A DNA stretch of 10,433 nt from Stramenopiles sp. TOSAG23-3 (Eukaryota > Sar). Shown one piece after another: positions 1-7,600 of this stretch (the stretch's first letter is position 1; each line of letters begins with the position of its first letter). A program made the translations under genes and the position numbers. The notes beneath the pieces were generated by a model. That model ran no database searches and was not told where the DNA came from. It saw only the letters and a list, made by a program, of their open reading frames with translations. Location: contig LT642818.1 of assembly GCA_900128585.1 (NCBI GenBank), forward strand, positions 1 through 10,433. Direction: 5' to 3'.

Positions 1-521
1 ATTACAGTTTAGATAAACTGGAATATAAAAGATAAAATATGAAGTCAGTTCATTTTTTATAATAATATAATTCATAATATTTTTTTTTAATAAATTATTT
101 ACTCGCTCAGCAGAAAAATAGGAAATCCCCCCATTTTAAAAAATAGAGTCTTTAGTATATATATCCTTAACATATGGAGAAAAAAGAAGAATTTTTAGTC
201 TTTCTTATATAGTATAAGAATACAAATAAATACATTATCCAAGCACTGTTTTAAGGCGATTATATACATTGTAATATCACTGAGCGGTATGAAAAAGAGT
301 AGAGAGGTAGGTCGGTGGTCGGTGGGGCGGGGGGTGGTGGTGGGGATTATTATTTTTTGTGGTGGTATTGATGATGAAAGTTGATGGTGTCTGATTATGA
401 TTTCTCTACATACTGTATTCCCAGTCCATGGCACTTCCCCGAAGGTAAAATTACCACCAATGTGCCACGAAAGCCACGTAACCAACCACTGAATCGCTAG
501 CCGAAGCGTAACCACCGTATT
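1..521. other. AT-rich intergenic region upstream of the SLC33-like gene
   Basis: I see no convincing gene here. The first 300 bases are strongly AT-rich with poly-T and poly-A runs (for example T at 81-88) and TATA-like words near 155-163 and 206-213. A G-rich tract lies at about 305-345, and the last 120 bases before the ATG at 522 are less AT-rich and probably form the 5' leader of the transporter gene. A 113-codon minus-strand frame (195-536) starts at a non-ATG codon, has low-complexity content and resembles no family I know, so I treat it as chance. The promoter of the transporter presumably lies here, but no single element can be assigned. Confidence 0.6.
305..345 (+). repeat. G-rich, quadruplex-prone tract
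   Basis: The plus strand carries repeated GGT/GGTC units followed by runs of four, six and four G's (324-327, 329-334, 342-345) with very short spacers. Such tracts can fold into G-quadruplexes. It lies about 180 bases upstream of the transporter start codon, so a promoter-proximal role is possible but not shown. Confidence 0.5.
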
Positions 522-2369
522 ATGATGGCGAATCAAAGCAATCCGAGGTCAAAAAGTATACTTGATAAATTTAATGATGTGATACGTTACAGTGCCCTCG
601 AAGAAGAAGAAGACATTGCACCATACGTTGAAGAAACTGAAGATAATGTACCGAATCCTTTTGAACAGAAGGTTATTATATTAGTGCTTGTCTTTATGTA
701 TACATTCCAAAGCTTTGCCCTCCAATTTCCGACGGTTATAAGTGTATACATGTCTCATGAAATTGAACAGTGTAAGGATCGTTATTATGTAGAAAAGTAT
801 CTGGACAATGTGATGTGGCCGGTTTCCTTTAAAATTCTTTTTGCTCCTATAGTAGACTTGGTTCCATTATGTTGTTTCAAGAAGACATATCACCGTAGAG
901 GTTACATTTATATCACTGGCATAATGACAGCAACTATATTGTTCTTGCTAGCATACAATTGGTCCTCTATTGACCCTCATAAGTCATGCCCTGACGCCCC
1001 ATTGTTATTCGTATACCTTTTTGGAATTATATTATTTACGGCAATAGGAGGCGTTGCACTCGACGGTTTAGCAATATTGGCGTTGCAGGGTAAAAACCTT
1101 GGCTATTTTTCAATGATATCAAAAGTTGGAACCGTGGTCGGAAAAAATGGTATCAGCACTGCGTTTCTTTTTCTTGAGAAAACAATTGGTGTCAGGATAT
1201 GTTATGTAATAGTTGGATCTTGTTTCTTACTTTCATTATTTTTCTTACGATTTATGAAGGAACAAGTGCAAGAAAGTGCAAACACAAATGCGTTGAAATC
1301 GCACAAAGAGTCAAGAACATTGTTGACTGCATACAAACTTTTGTATCGAGTGATTTGCAATAGGCATGCTTTGTTTTTTGGCTTTGCAGGCATGGCATTC
1401 TATAGAATTTGGAGGGGCGCATTCGTTTCAGCCGTTGATGTAACAAATATTGGGTATACAAAAAGCGAAGTGGCGCTTGAAGGTATCATAGAGTTTGTGC
1501 CGACACTCCTCTCCTTATATTTAATTACAAAATATCTTGGTGCTCGTGTCAATGCAATAAAAAAGCTCAAGTATCTTTATCCTGTGATGATTGTCGGTTG
1601 CGGGTTGTTTGTTCTTACGATAATAATTCCACCGTACATGAACGGTACAACAAGTAGTGATCTAAAAGAAAAATGGGTTTTTCCGTTTAGAACTATTGTA
1701 AATATAATTGCTACGCCATTGAAAAATATTCCTGGATTGTTGATAATGGCGCATGCATCTATGGTGACTCCTGTAAACTGCCCAGGAACATTTATGACCT
1801 TCCTGCGAACAATGGATTCTTTGGGGCGCAATTCCCTGATTACTGTGCGCAATTATATACGGAATATGTTAACAACATTAGCAGAAGAGAATGGGTATGG
1901 TATTTGCAGTGGTTCGAAAGACAACTTGTATCAAGGCAGACTTACAGAATGTATCAATAATACTCTGTTTACTAAGACTGGCCAGACGGATTTTGTAAGC
2001 TGTAATACTCGTAATGCAACATTAATACGATTTTGTGGAAAAGAAGTTTGTCGTCCTGGTCAATATTGCAGTAAGTGGGGCGATGGATATGTTTTGTTCA
2101 GTGTTCTTGCATTATGTTTTGGTGTTATGTATTATATGTTGTTCTGGTTTGTTATTGCTAAAAGAATTGATAAGAAGAAGATAGATTTTGATCCAAATAA
2201 TACGGATGAAAGAATATCGTGCTGCCCAATTTATTGCTGTGGCGAAAGTATGTATGACGATTACAATGATGTTTATCATACAATAGGTTATGACGACGAC
2301 GACCAACCAAAAGGACCCTACATGCCGCTTCTGTTTAGCATGCCTCGAATTGAGGGCACTGAAGAATAA
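522..2369 (+). CDS. SLC33A1/AT-1-like acetyl-CoA transporter
   Basis: This encodes a 615-aa multi-pass membrane protein of the Acatn (SLC33) family in the major facilitator superfamily. Members import cytosolic acetyl-CoA into the ER/Golgi lumen for acetylation of proteins or glycans. Family features visible here are the TM2 block MWPVSFKILFAPIVD (98-112), the conserved DG pair in TM4 (181-182), GYFSMISKVGTVVG (194-207), AYKLLYRVI (270-278), HASMVTPVNCPGTFMTFL (411-428) with MDSLGRN (431-437), and a last membrane segment starting DGYVLFSVLALCFG (521-534). I count about 10-12 hydrophobic segments between residues 50 and 547. A cysteine-rich loop (460-517) precedes the last helix, as in animal AT-1. 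The cytosolic tail has a CCPIYCC cluster (567-573) that could be palmitoylated, then an acidic run. Residues after about 589 are read out of frame over the next gene. There is no intron. GC is near 37%, clearly lower than neighbouring genes. ATGs at 522 and 525 are equivalent start choices. The family call is firm; the substrate is inferred. Confidence 0.85.
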   Translation: MMANQSNPRSKSILDKFNDVIRYSALEEEEDIAPYVEETEDNVPNPFEQKVIILVLVFMYTFQSFALQFPTVISVYMSHEIEQCKDRYYVEKYLDNVMWPVSFKILFAPIVDLVPLCCFKKTYHRRGYIYITGIMTATILFLLAYNWSSIDPHKSCPDAPLLFVYLFGIILFTAIGGVALDGLAILALQGKNLGYFSMISKVGTVVGKNGISTAFLFLEKTIGVRICYVIVGSCFLLSLFFLRFMKEQVQESANTNALKSHKESRTLLTAYKLLYRVICNRHALFFGFAGMAFYRIWRGAFVSAVDVTNIGYTKSEVALEGIIEFVPTLLSLYLITKYLGARVNAIKKLKYLYPVMIVGCGLFVLTIIIPPYMNGTTSSDLKEKWVFPFRTIVNIIATPLKNIPGLLIMAHASMVTPVNCPGTFMTFLRTMDSLGRNSLITVRNYIRNMLTTLAEENGYGICSGSKDNLYQGRLTECINNTLFTKTGQTDFVSCNTRNATLIRFCGKEVCRPGQYCSKWGDGYVLFSVLALCFGVMYYMLFWFVIAKRIDKKKIDFDPNNTDERISCCPIYCCGESMYDDYNDVYHTIGYDDDDQPKGPYMPLLFSMPRIEGTEE

Positions 2370-2795
2370 TACCTGCCCGTGCTGCCGTCAAGAATTTACT
2401 GGCGTTAATGTTGGGGGCAAACGAAAGCGGTCAATCACCGTGAGCGACCTGCGTTCGAGAGAGACTGAAGTCCATAAGAAAGGAAAGAAACGATTACGGA
2501 GGTACACGAAACGTGAAATCTTCGATAAGGGCTTCGCCTTGAGAATGGAGAGTGTCATCCGACCCACCGCAACTCCCTTACAACGTTGGGTGAGGCCATT
2601 GGGGCTAGTTTTCTGTTTCAGAGCGCACCACTATCCCAAGGCTCTGACACAAGCAGTGATACGAAGAAAATTGCTAACAAGGTCGTAAAATTTCTTTGGC
2701 GCAGTCGGGAGACGATAGAGGAAAGTGACTCGTCTAGTGACGAAGGAGCTAGTAGCAGCGGCAGCGACAGCGAATCATCCTGGTCAAGTGCTTAA
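2290..2795 (+). CDS. Half-RING-finger protein with acidic serine tail (two exons)
   Basis: Exons 2290-2589 and 2622-2795, joined across a 32-nt intron, give a 157-aa protein. Residues 11-36 (TCRFCLACLEL...NNTCPCCRQEF) match the second half of a C3HC4 RING: an F-C-x-x-C pair (C15, C18), then C-P-x-C (C29, C32) followed by R-x-x-F. The first zinc ligand pair (the CPIC-type motif) and the usual C-x-H are missing, with C12 in the histidine position. RING proteins are usually E3 ubiquitin ligases, but this fragment may not fold or work as one. After it come a basic stretch (KRKRS, KKGKKRLRR, about 44-75; possible nuclear signal) and a serine/aspartate-rich acidic C-terminus (134-157). In-frame TAG at 2284-2286 blocks extension upstream, so 2290 is the first ATG; the 5' part may be lost or lie on a distant exon. 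The first 80 bases overlap the transporter gene in another frame. GC is about 57%, unlike the transporter. It could be a 5'-truncated pseudogene. Confidence 0.5.
2590..2621 (+). other. Predicted 32-nt spliceosomal intron in the RING-like gene
   Basis: The intron starts GTGAGG and ends with a pyrimidine-rich acceptor, TTTTCTGTTTCAG. Removing 32 nt joins the basic RING-like frame (codon TGG at 2587-2589) in phase 0 to the acidic serine-rich frame ending at TAA 2793-2795. Without splicing, the first frame ends at 2688 after a stretch with no family resemblance. A CTAG at 2605-2608 could sit near the branch site. Confidence 0.6.
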
Positions 2796-2823
2796 CGTTA
2801 ACACATTTAAAGAGTAATTTTGA

Positions 2824-4074
2824 TTAGTCGGCCTCTGCTTTGATCTTCTTCTTTGTTCGACTTTTCTTCTTCTTTGGGGATTTCTCCGAAACTTCTAATT
2901 TAACCGATTCGTTCAGTTCAGTCTCAAGCTTCAGCTTCCTCTTCTTTGCCAGCTCTTTAGCCTTTTTAGCTTTGCCCTCTTTCCTCTCTTGCTTTCCCTT
3001 TACAATTTCATCGACGACCTGCGGCGGCAAGTGGGGGTAAAACTGCTCGAGCTCCGCGGCAAAGAGGACACTGTGCGCCCAGCCGGCATGATCTCCGAAA
3101 CAATCGACGAACAGGTTGTTCACTCGCTCGTGTCGACCGGGGGTGCAGGTGACGTCCTTAAGCGTTGGATCGAAATCGCGGCATGCGATCTGCCAGACAT
3201 GGGTGTCCACGGGGACGCAACTCGTTTGATCCAACGAGAACAAGGCTACGCAATCGGCGACTTTCGGGCCTACTCCTCTGAATTTGAGCAGCTCTCTTCT
3301 CACCGCCGCGTGGTCACAATCCCGCAGGCCATGAAGGAAATCTTTTCCAGCCGGTTCTGTCATCCCATTCAAAGATTGTGCAGTATGTACAATGGACTCG
3401 GCGCGGTAGCCAAAGCTATGCCCAGTTTCACGAAGGGGCATGGCCTCCGGCTTGTTCGTCTTGGGGTTGTAGGTTAGCGGTATATTTGCCAATGTTTCTA
3501 TTGTTGGAAACGAGTAGCATTCAACCCCTGCAGTTTTGTCTTTCCACAAAAGATCCCCATACTTACTCCTTAAAAAGTCTAACATTTGCGTGATGCGAGG
3601 GATGTTGTTGCAGGAACTGCAAATAAAACTGAACAAGCACTCCACTGGATCTTGCCGAACGACGCGCATGCCAGGAAGGGCCTTCGCAATCGAACGAAAC
3701 TTTTTATCGCTTCGCTCCCCCCACCTGGTGTACAATGATTCTAAGTTAACTGAAAGCTGGAAGTAGTCGTGGAGTGCCTCTTTGGCAGACCTAAGGCGCT
3801 CGCCTTCGCCCACACCGTGCGATCCTGAGGTGTTCGGCTCAGCAACAACTCGAAAGAAGACGTCGTCTTGCGTCTGTCGCAAAAGAAACACCCGATCGCC
3901 AAGGGCGCCATAAAATTGAGCATTTTTGCCCTCGTTCTCTGTGGGCCTAGGGTAACGCTTCCAGTTAAAGCTCTGCCCGTTCGTCAGCGTTACTCCGATC
4001 CTTAGCTCTGCTGGCTTGACGTTCAAACTGTGCCACTCCGGATTTAGAACCTTCTGGGCAATGCGACGACGCAT
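2824..4074 (-). CDS. OGG1: 8-oxoguanine DNA glycosylase/AP lyase (OGG1)
   Basis: This is a 416-aa base-excision repair enzyme that removes 8-oxoguanine opposite cytosine and nicks the abasic site. The N-terminal OGG_N-like domain is at about 11-145 (with GQSFNWKRY at 33-41 and VVRQDPVECLFSFICSS at 138-154). The helix-hairpin-helix-GPD glycosylase domain is at about 146-345. The catalytic lysine is K271 in RGVGPKVADC, the catalytic aspartate D290 in VPVDTHVW, and C275, H292, R160, R224 and F339 match human C253, H270, R154, R204 and F319. Two usual contact residues differ: human N149 is C155 and human Q315 is H335. The tail 359-416 is lysine-rich with KKRK and PKKKKSRTKKK clusters, a likely nuclear signal. 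ATG 4074 is the first ATG after an in-frame TGA at 4102-4104, but a 52-nt intron (4054-4105) could instead attach a longer N-terminus. Its 3' end converges with the RING-like gene at 28 nt. Confidence 0.95.
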   Translation of the reverse strand: MRRRIAQKVLNPEWHSLNVKPAELRIGVTLTNGQSFNWKRYPRPTENEGKNAQFYGALGDRVFLLRQTQDDVFFRVVAEPNTSGSHGVGEGERLRSAKEALHDYFQLSVNLESLYTRWGERSDKKFRSIAKALPGMRVVRQDPVECLFSFICSSCNNIPRITQMLDFLRSKYGDLLWKDKTAGVECYSFPTIETLANIPLTYNPKTNKPEAMPLRETGHSFGYRAESIVHTAQSLNGMTEPAGKDFLHGLRDCDHAAVRRELLKFRGVGPKVADCVALFSLDQTSCVPVDTHVWQIACRDFDPTLKDVTCTPGRHERVNNLFVDCFGDHAGWAHSVLFAAELEQFYPHLPPQVVDEIVKGKQERKEGKAKKAKELAKKRKLKLETELNESVKLEVSEKSPKKKKSRTKKKIKAEAD

Positions 4075-4075
4075 T

Positions 4076-4306
4076 TTAGGTAATTCTTGAAATTGCGCTG
4101 CTCACAACGTTCAGCACAAATCCTCTAGCAAGATCGTCCGACGACGCAGGGTTCAATGAGCCGTCACTGCTTGCCAACTCCACACTTTGATCAAGCTTTT
4201 TTGCAGCAAGTATCTTTAGCCTTGCGGACGATAGCGGCGGTGTCGATTTTGCTTCCTTGGGAATAGTGTGTGTTTGCAAGGTAATCTTTTTCTCGTCCTT
4301 TTGCAT
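4076..4306 (-). CDS. Small ORF upstream of OGG1, possible AKAP-like peptide or OGG1 5' exon
   Basis: This 76-codon ORF starts at the ATG at 4306 and ends with TAA at 4076-4078, one base before the OGG1 ATG (TAAaATG). I do not recognise a family. The N-terminus is basic and polar; the middle is rich in S, A and L. The last 19 residues (58-76) can form an amphipathic helix, LARGFVLNVVSSAISRI. Residues A60, F63/V64, V67/V68 and A71 fit the spacing of the PKA regulatory-subunit anchoring helix of A-kinase anchoring proteins, although G62 would weaken the helix. Three readings remain: a separate small protein with its own transcript; an upstream ORF that dampens OGG1 translation; or a 5' exon of OGG1. 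In the last case a GTGAGC donor at 4105 and CCCAG acceptor at 4054 would fuse residues 1-67 in frame to OGG1 residue 8. Confidence 0.35.
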   Translation of the reverse strand: MQKDEKKITLQTHTIPKEAKSTPPLSSARLKILAAKKLDQSVELASSDGSLNPASSDDLARGFVLNVVSSAISRIT

Positions 4307-4658
4307 GGAACGATAGTAAGCGAAGTAAAATTTTGACAAAATATTCGTGAATTAACATCTATTGTGGGAGGAAACGAAGGTGGATACAAGTACCTGCAAG
4401 AACGCTGTCAAATTCTATGCCCTCTGCGTGCCGTCGAGGATTATATAAAAACTCAAAAAGAAGTGAGATTGATTACATGATTCAAGAGAATGATTGGGGG
4501 CAGGGGGGGGGGGGGTTTTTTTCCAGCATCATAGAAGAGGCCTAATATATATTCTTCTTAATTAGTCCTATAGGATGATATCCGAGTATGATTAATGATA
4601 CAAACGTACATTATAGTACATTACGTAACTTTTATAAAATAAATGGACGTCCACCTCC
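4307..4658. other. Spacer between the polycystin 3' end and the OGG1 unit
   Basis: No gene is supported here. The spacer should hold the 3' UTR of the channel gene and the promoter of the minus-strand OGG1 unit. A TATATAA word readable on the minus strand lies at about 4439-4447, some 135 bases upstream of the small ORF. A 35-nt stretch (about 4358-4392, minus) begins GTACTT and ends CACAATAG behind a pyrimidine-rich run, so it could be a 5' UTR intron. Downstream of the channel stop the minus strand is T/A-rich (TTTATTTTATAAAA at about 4630-4643), with no textbook AATAAA in that orientation. A short GTACATTA word occurs twice near 4605-4625. Confidence 0.5.
4503..4522 (+). repeat. G13T7 homopolymer tract
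   Basis: Thirteen G's are followed directly by seven T's, and five more G's lie just upstream (4496-4500). It is a slippage-prone tract in the spacer upstream of the OGG1 unit. Its exact length may be unreliable in the assembly. Confidence 0.8.
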
Positions 4659-7600
4659 TTACAAAACAGTAGTAGTACTGTTCGTCTTGTCAGAACCAAG
4701 AGATCTCAGGGAACTTTGACTGACCTTGCTACTTTCTGAAGAATTAATTGTGTCCCCTGAGTGTGCCATAGAACGCTTGCCTGCCAACTGCTGTTTCCAA
4801 TTACGTTTCTTCGCGTCGAAGTACCACTGGGTACACAAAATTCCAATTCGGCTTGAGACAGGGTAAACCTGCCCACTTTCCCTCGCCAAACGCAGCAGGT
4901 GTAATTCGTTTTTGAAATGATCGGCATCGACTATGTTGAGATCGATTGGATCCGACTGTTCCCCTCCATCCACTTTTGAGTTTTTAAAGAGGCCTGCAGC
5001 TTCTTCCTTCTTGCGGGCGGCATTTTCTTCAAAGGCTTTGATCTGAAGGAACTGCGAGTATGCCCATGTTTCATTGGCCAGTTCTTTGACACTTTCATAC
5101 CCCTCTGTCATGACAGCAATAATAAGGTTCAAAAGCATGATAACGCCGTAAAAAATTACAATCGCATGAAGCAAAGGACCCAAAACACTGTTTGATTGAT
5201 GAGCATCAGACCAGGGAAGTCCGTTTATTGTAACCCCTCCTAGCATTGTCATAAGCGATCTAAAAGGAGTCGAGTAGTCGTCCATCTCGACACCAAAGCC
5301 AACAATACTCAAAACGCTGAATGCAACCATGTATACCAACAGAATAATGAAGTACGAAAATAGCTTGCTCAACTGCCTCGAAATAATAATAGTCATCCGC
5401 GCCACTGCTGGAATCCAGTCCAGCAAATCCAGCAGCCGCAGACTTGCTACAAATAGTGTAACGGAACACATAGACGCATAAAATTCCATTGTCTTGTTCA
5501 AGTGATACAACCTTGCTGGGAGCACATCGGCATGGCTCGAACCTTTCACGTCTCCCAGGGTTGTCTCTATCTGCAAGCGTACGATTATGACGGCAATAAG
5601 CAAAAGGCTTGAGAGCGATTTGACGGCCTTCCGCAAATTCGTGCACACTAGATAGATGCTCCGAGGAAACCTTCGGTTCGAGCAACACATGATGCAATGA
5701 GGTACCTGGTCTTTCCGCAAACGCCATTTACCTTCATCTCCGTGGTTGATCCTGTAGAAGCCCGCACCGTACGTTCCATTCGGACGCCAACAGAACTTAT
5801 ACGGCTTCGCGTTTGCCGCTGTTGGCTGGTAGAAAAAGAACTCACGCCGTTCCCCGACGTCCTTCAACACGTACGTCTTTTTCGCCGTTGCGGACCAGCT
5901 TTGCATGTATTCGGATTTTATCAAATCCACGGACGTGAGACAAAACACAACAAGAAATAAGATGTCGCATACCAAGGAGAATGTCGTGTTTTGTTGCCTC
6001 CAGACTTGGACCTCGTATGATGGAATAATCGCCCCGGCGGAAAAAAACTCAACTGAGAAAGTTTGAGAGGCAACCAAACCCTCCTGAACGTTCGATACAA
6101 CAAATTCGACAAAAACCACCCTTGTGCTGAGATCTATCCACTGGTCTCTCTCTAACCGCTGCAACAACATCAGGGCTTCTGTCAGATTGTTGGGAAAGAG
6201 AACAGAGTGCCCTGATCCTGGATAAAACATAGTTCCTTGGCTGCCCAGAACGCTGGGCACATCCGATGCCTCCCACTTGTAAGCGTCACCTGTCAAACCG
6301 ACAAAAGTTTCTTTACTCTCCGTCTCTGTCGAATATTGAGGGAAACAGCAAGCCTTCGCTTCAGATTCGTTTCCACCTTTTCTCTCGAACGAGGCTTCGG
6401 GGTACGTGCCACGAACGGCCTCGTTCTCTCCCGAAGGACACGATTGGCAGGCAACTCGAAGTTGGCGCAACCGGAGGCGCCCGACCATTTTAATGTGCCG
6501 CACCACCGGCAAGTAATCCCCCGTGTTGTACGGTTCCAAAGGGCTCCCTGCTTGAACTGGTCGTTCGTAAAACAATCCTGTGTCATGAATTCCCCCGAGG
6601 ACGGCTATTTTCATAAAATTGAAAAAATCTTGGCGCGTGTCTGTGTCCATAAACCGCTTGTTTGGCTGCTCAGAAAAGTCGTAAGGCTTTCCCAAATACC
6701 TAGCGACTATTGCATGGTGCAACAAGTGCGAGGTTTGGTCGTTCAACCCAAGGCGCACAATAGTCGACAAGAAAAAGAGTACAAACAGGATGAACCATCT
6801 TACAAATTGTCGCACCCGTGGCCATTTTGCAACCTCATTCCATTTCATTTCTACCGCTTTCTGAGTACGAGCGTAACCCCAAATGTGGTCTTTCCACCCA
6901 TGCGGCCTCTCCGCTGACCCAATCAGTTTCGGCCTCACTTTTTCCAGCCATTCTCTCTTGCTAATGTCGTCAAACGGTTCCACGCCGCTGTTGCTGGTCG
7001 CCTCCAAATCTGCATTGTTTGCAAGCAGGTAATGTACGACGTCGTTTTGAACAGTTCGCCGACGACGAACGTCCTCCGCTGTTGCCGACAATGACTCGGA
7101 CACAAAACCGACAAAATGCTTGTCCCATTGCATAATGTTTTCCCTAATTTTCTTGGCTAACGGATCGACTGGTATTGGAGAGTGCTGACCAGCTGGGGTA
7201 GCCAAGCACTCTACTACCATTTGGTCCAAATTGCCGTCGTCGTCAAGTTTTTTACACTCTGTCCACCCGCCTATCAGCTGTTCGTTAAACCACACTTCCG
7301 GTACAGTCGTGCCTGCCATCGAGGCGTGCCGATGAGGGTATTGCTCCAAGTCAACGTTGTGGAACTTCACATTCTTCTTTAAAAAGAGATCTTTCGCCCT
7401 GCTGCAGAATGTGCACCCTGGGAGAGTGTATATTAGAATCTGTCCTCCAAACAGGCACGAGTGACTTGAGCTGCTCTTTCTCCGAACCGTCTCCCCTGGC
7501 TTGGTTGTTGACCGCTGCCGTTTTCCAGTGATCAGCTGGACGCGTTTCCACCGTCTCCAGAACTTTGAGATCAATTTTGCACACTCTACATACTGCTTCA

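Noticed and set aside
195-536. 113-codon minus-strand frame in the AT-rich leader
   Set aside because: It starts at TTG, is low-complexity, reads the G-rich tract as a proline/threonine run and shows no family motif.
1-2285. Giant-virus or mobile-element insertion carrying the SLC33 gene
   Set aside because: AT-rich composition alone does not show viral origin; no viral hallmark gene, terminal repeat or transposase is visible in the window.
2271-2313. A 43-nt intron fusing the transporter in frame to the half-RING
   Set aside because: The frame would work, but the GTTTAT donor is weak and the fusion would still lack the first half of the RING; kept only as a possibility for RNA data to test.
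522-2369. Folate-biopterin (BT1) or other MFS identity for the transporter
   Set aside because: The MWP.S.K.L.AP.VD block, the late GTFMTFL block and the cysteine-rich loop before the last helix fit SLC33/Acatn better.
2840-3040. Phenylalanine-rich plus-strand frame
   Set aside because: It is the antisense image of the lysine-rich OGG1 tail.
6237-6917. 226-codon plus-strand frame
   Set aside because: It lies antisense to the TOP domain of the channel, whose conserved motifs fix the minus strand as coding; the plus frame shows no domain.
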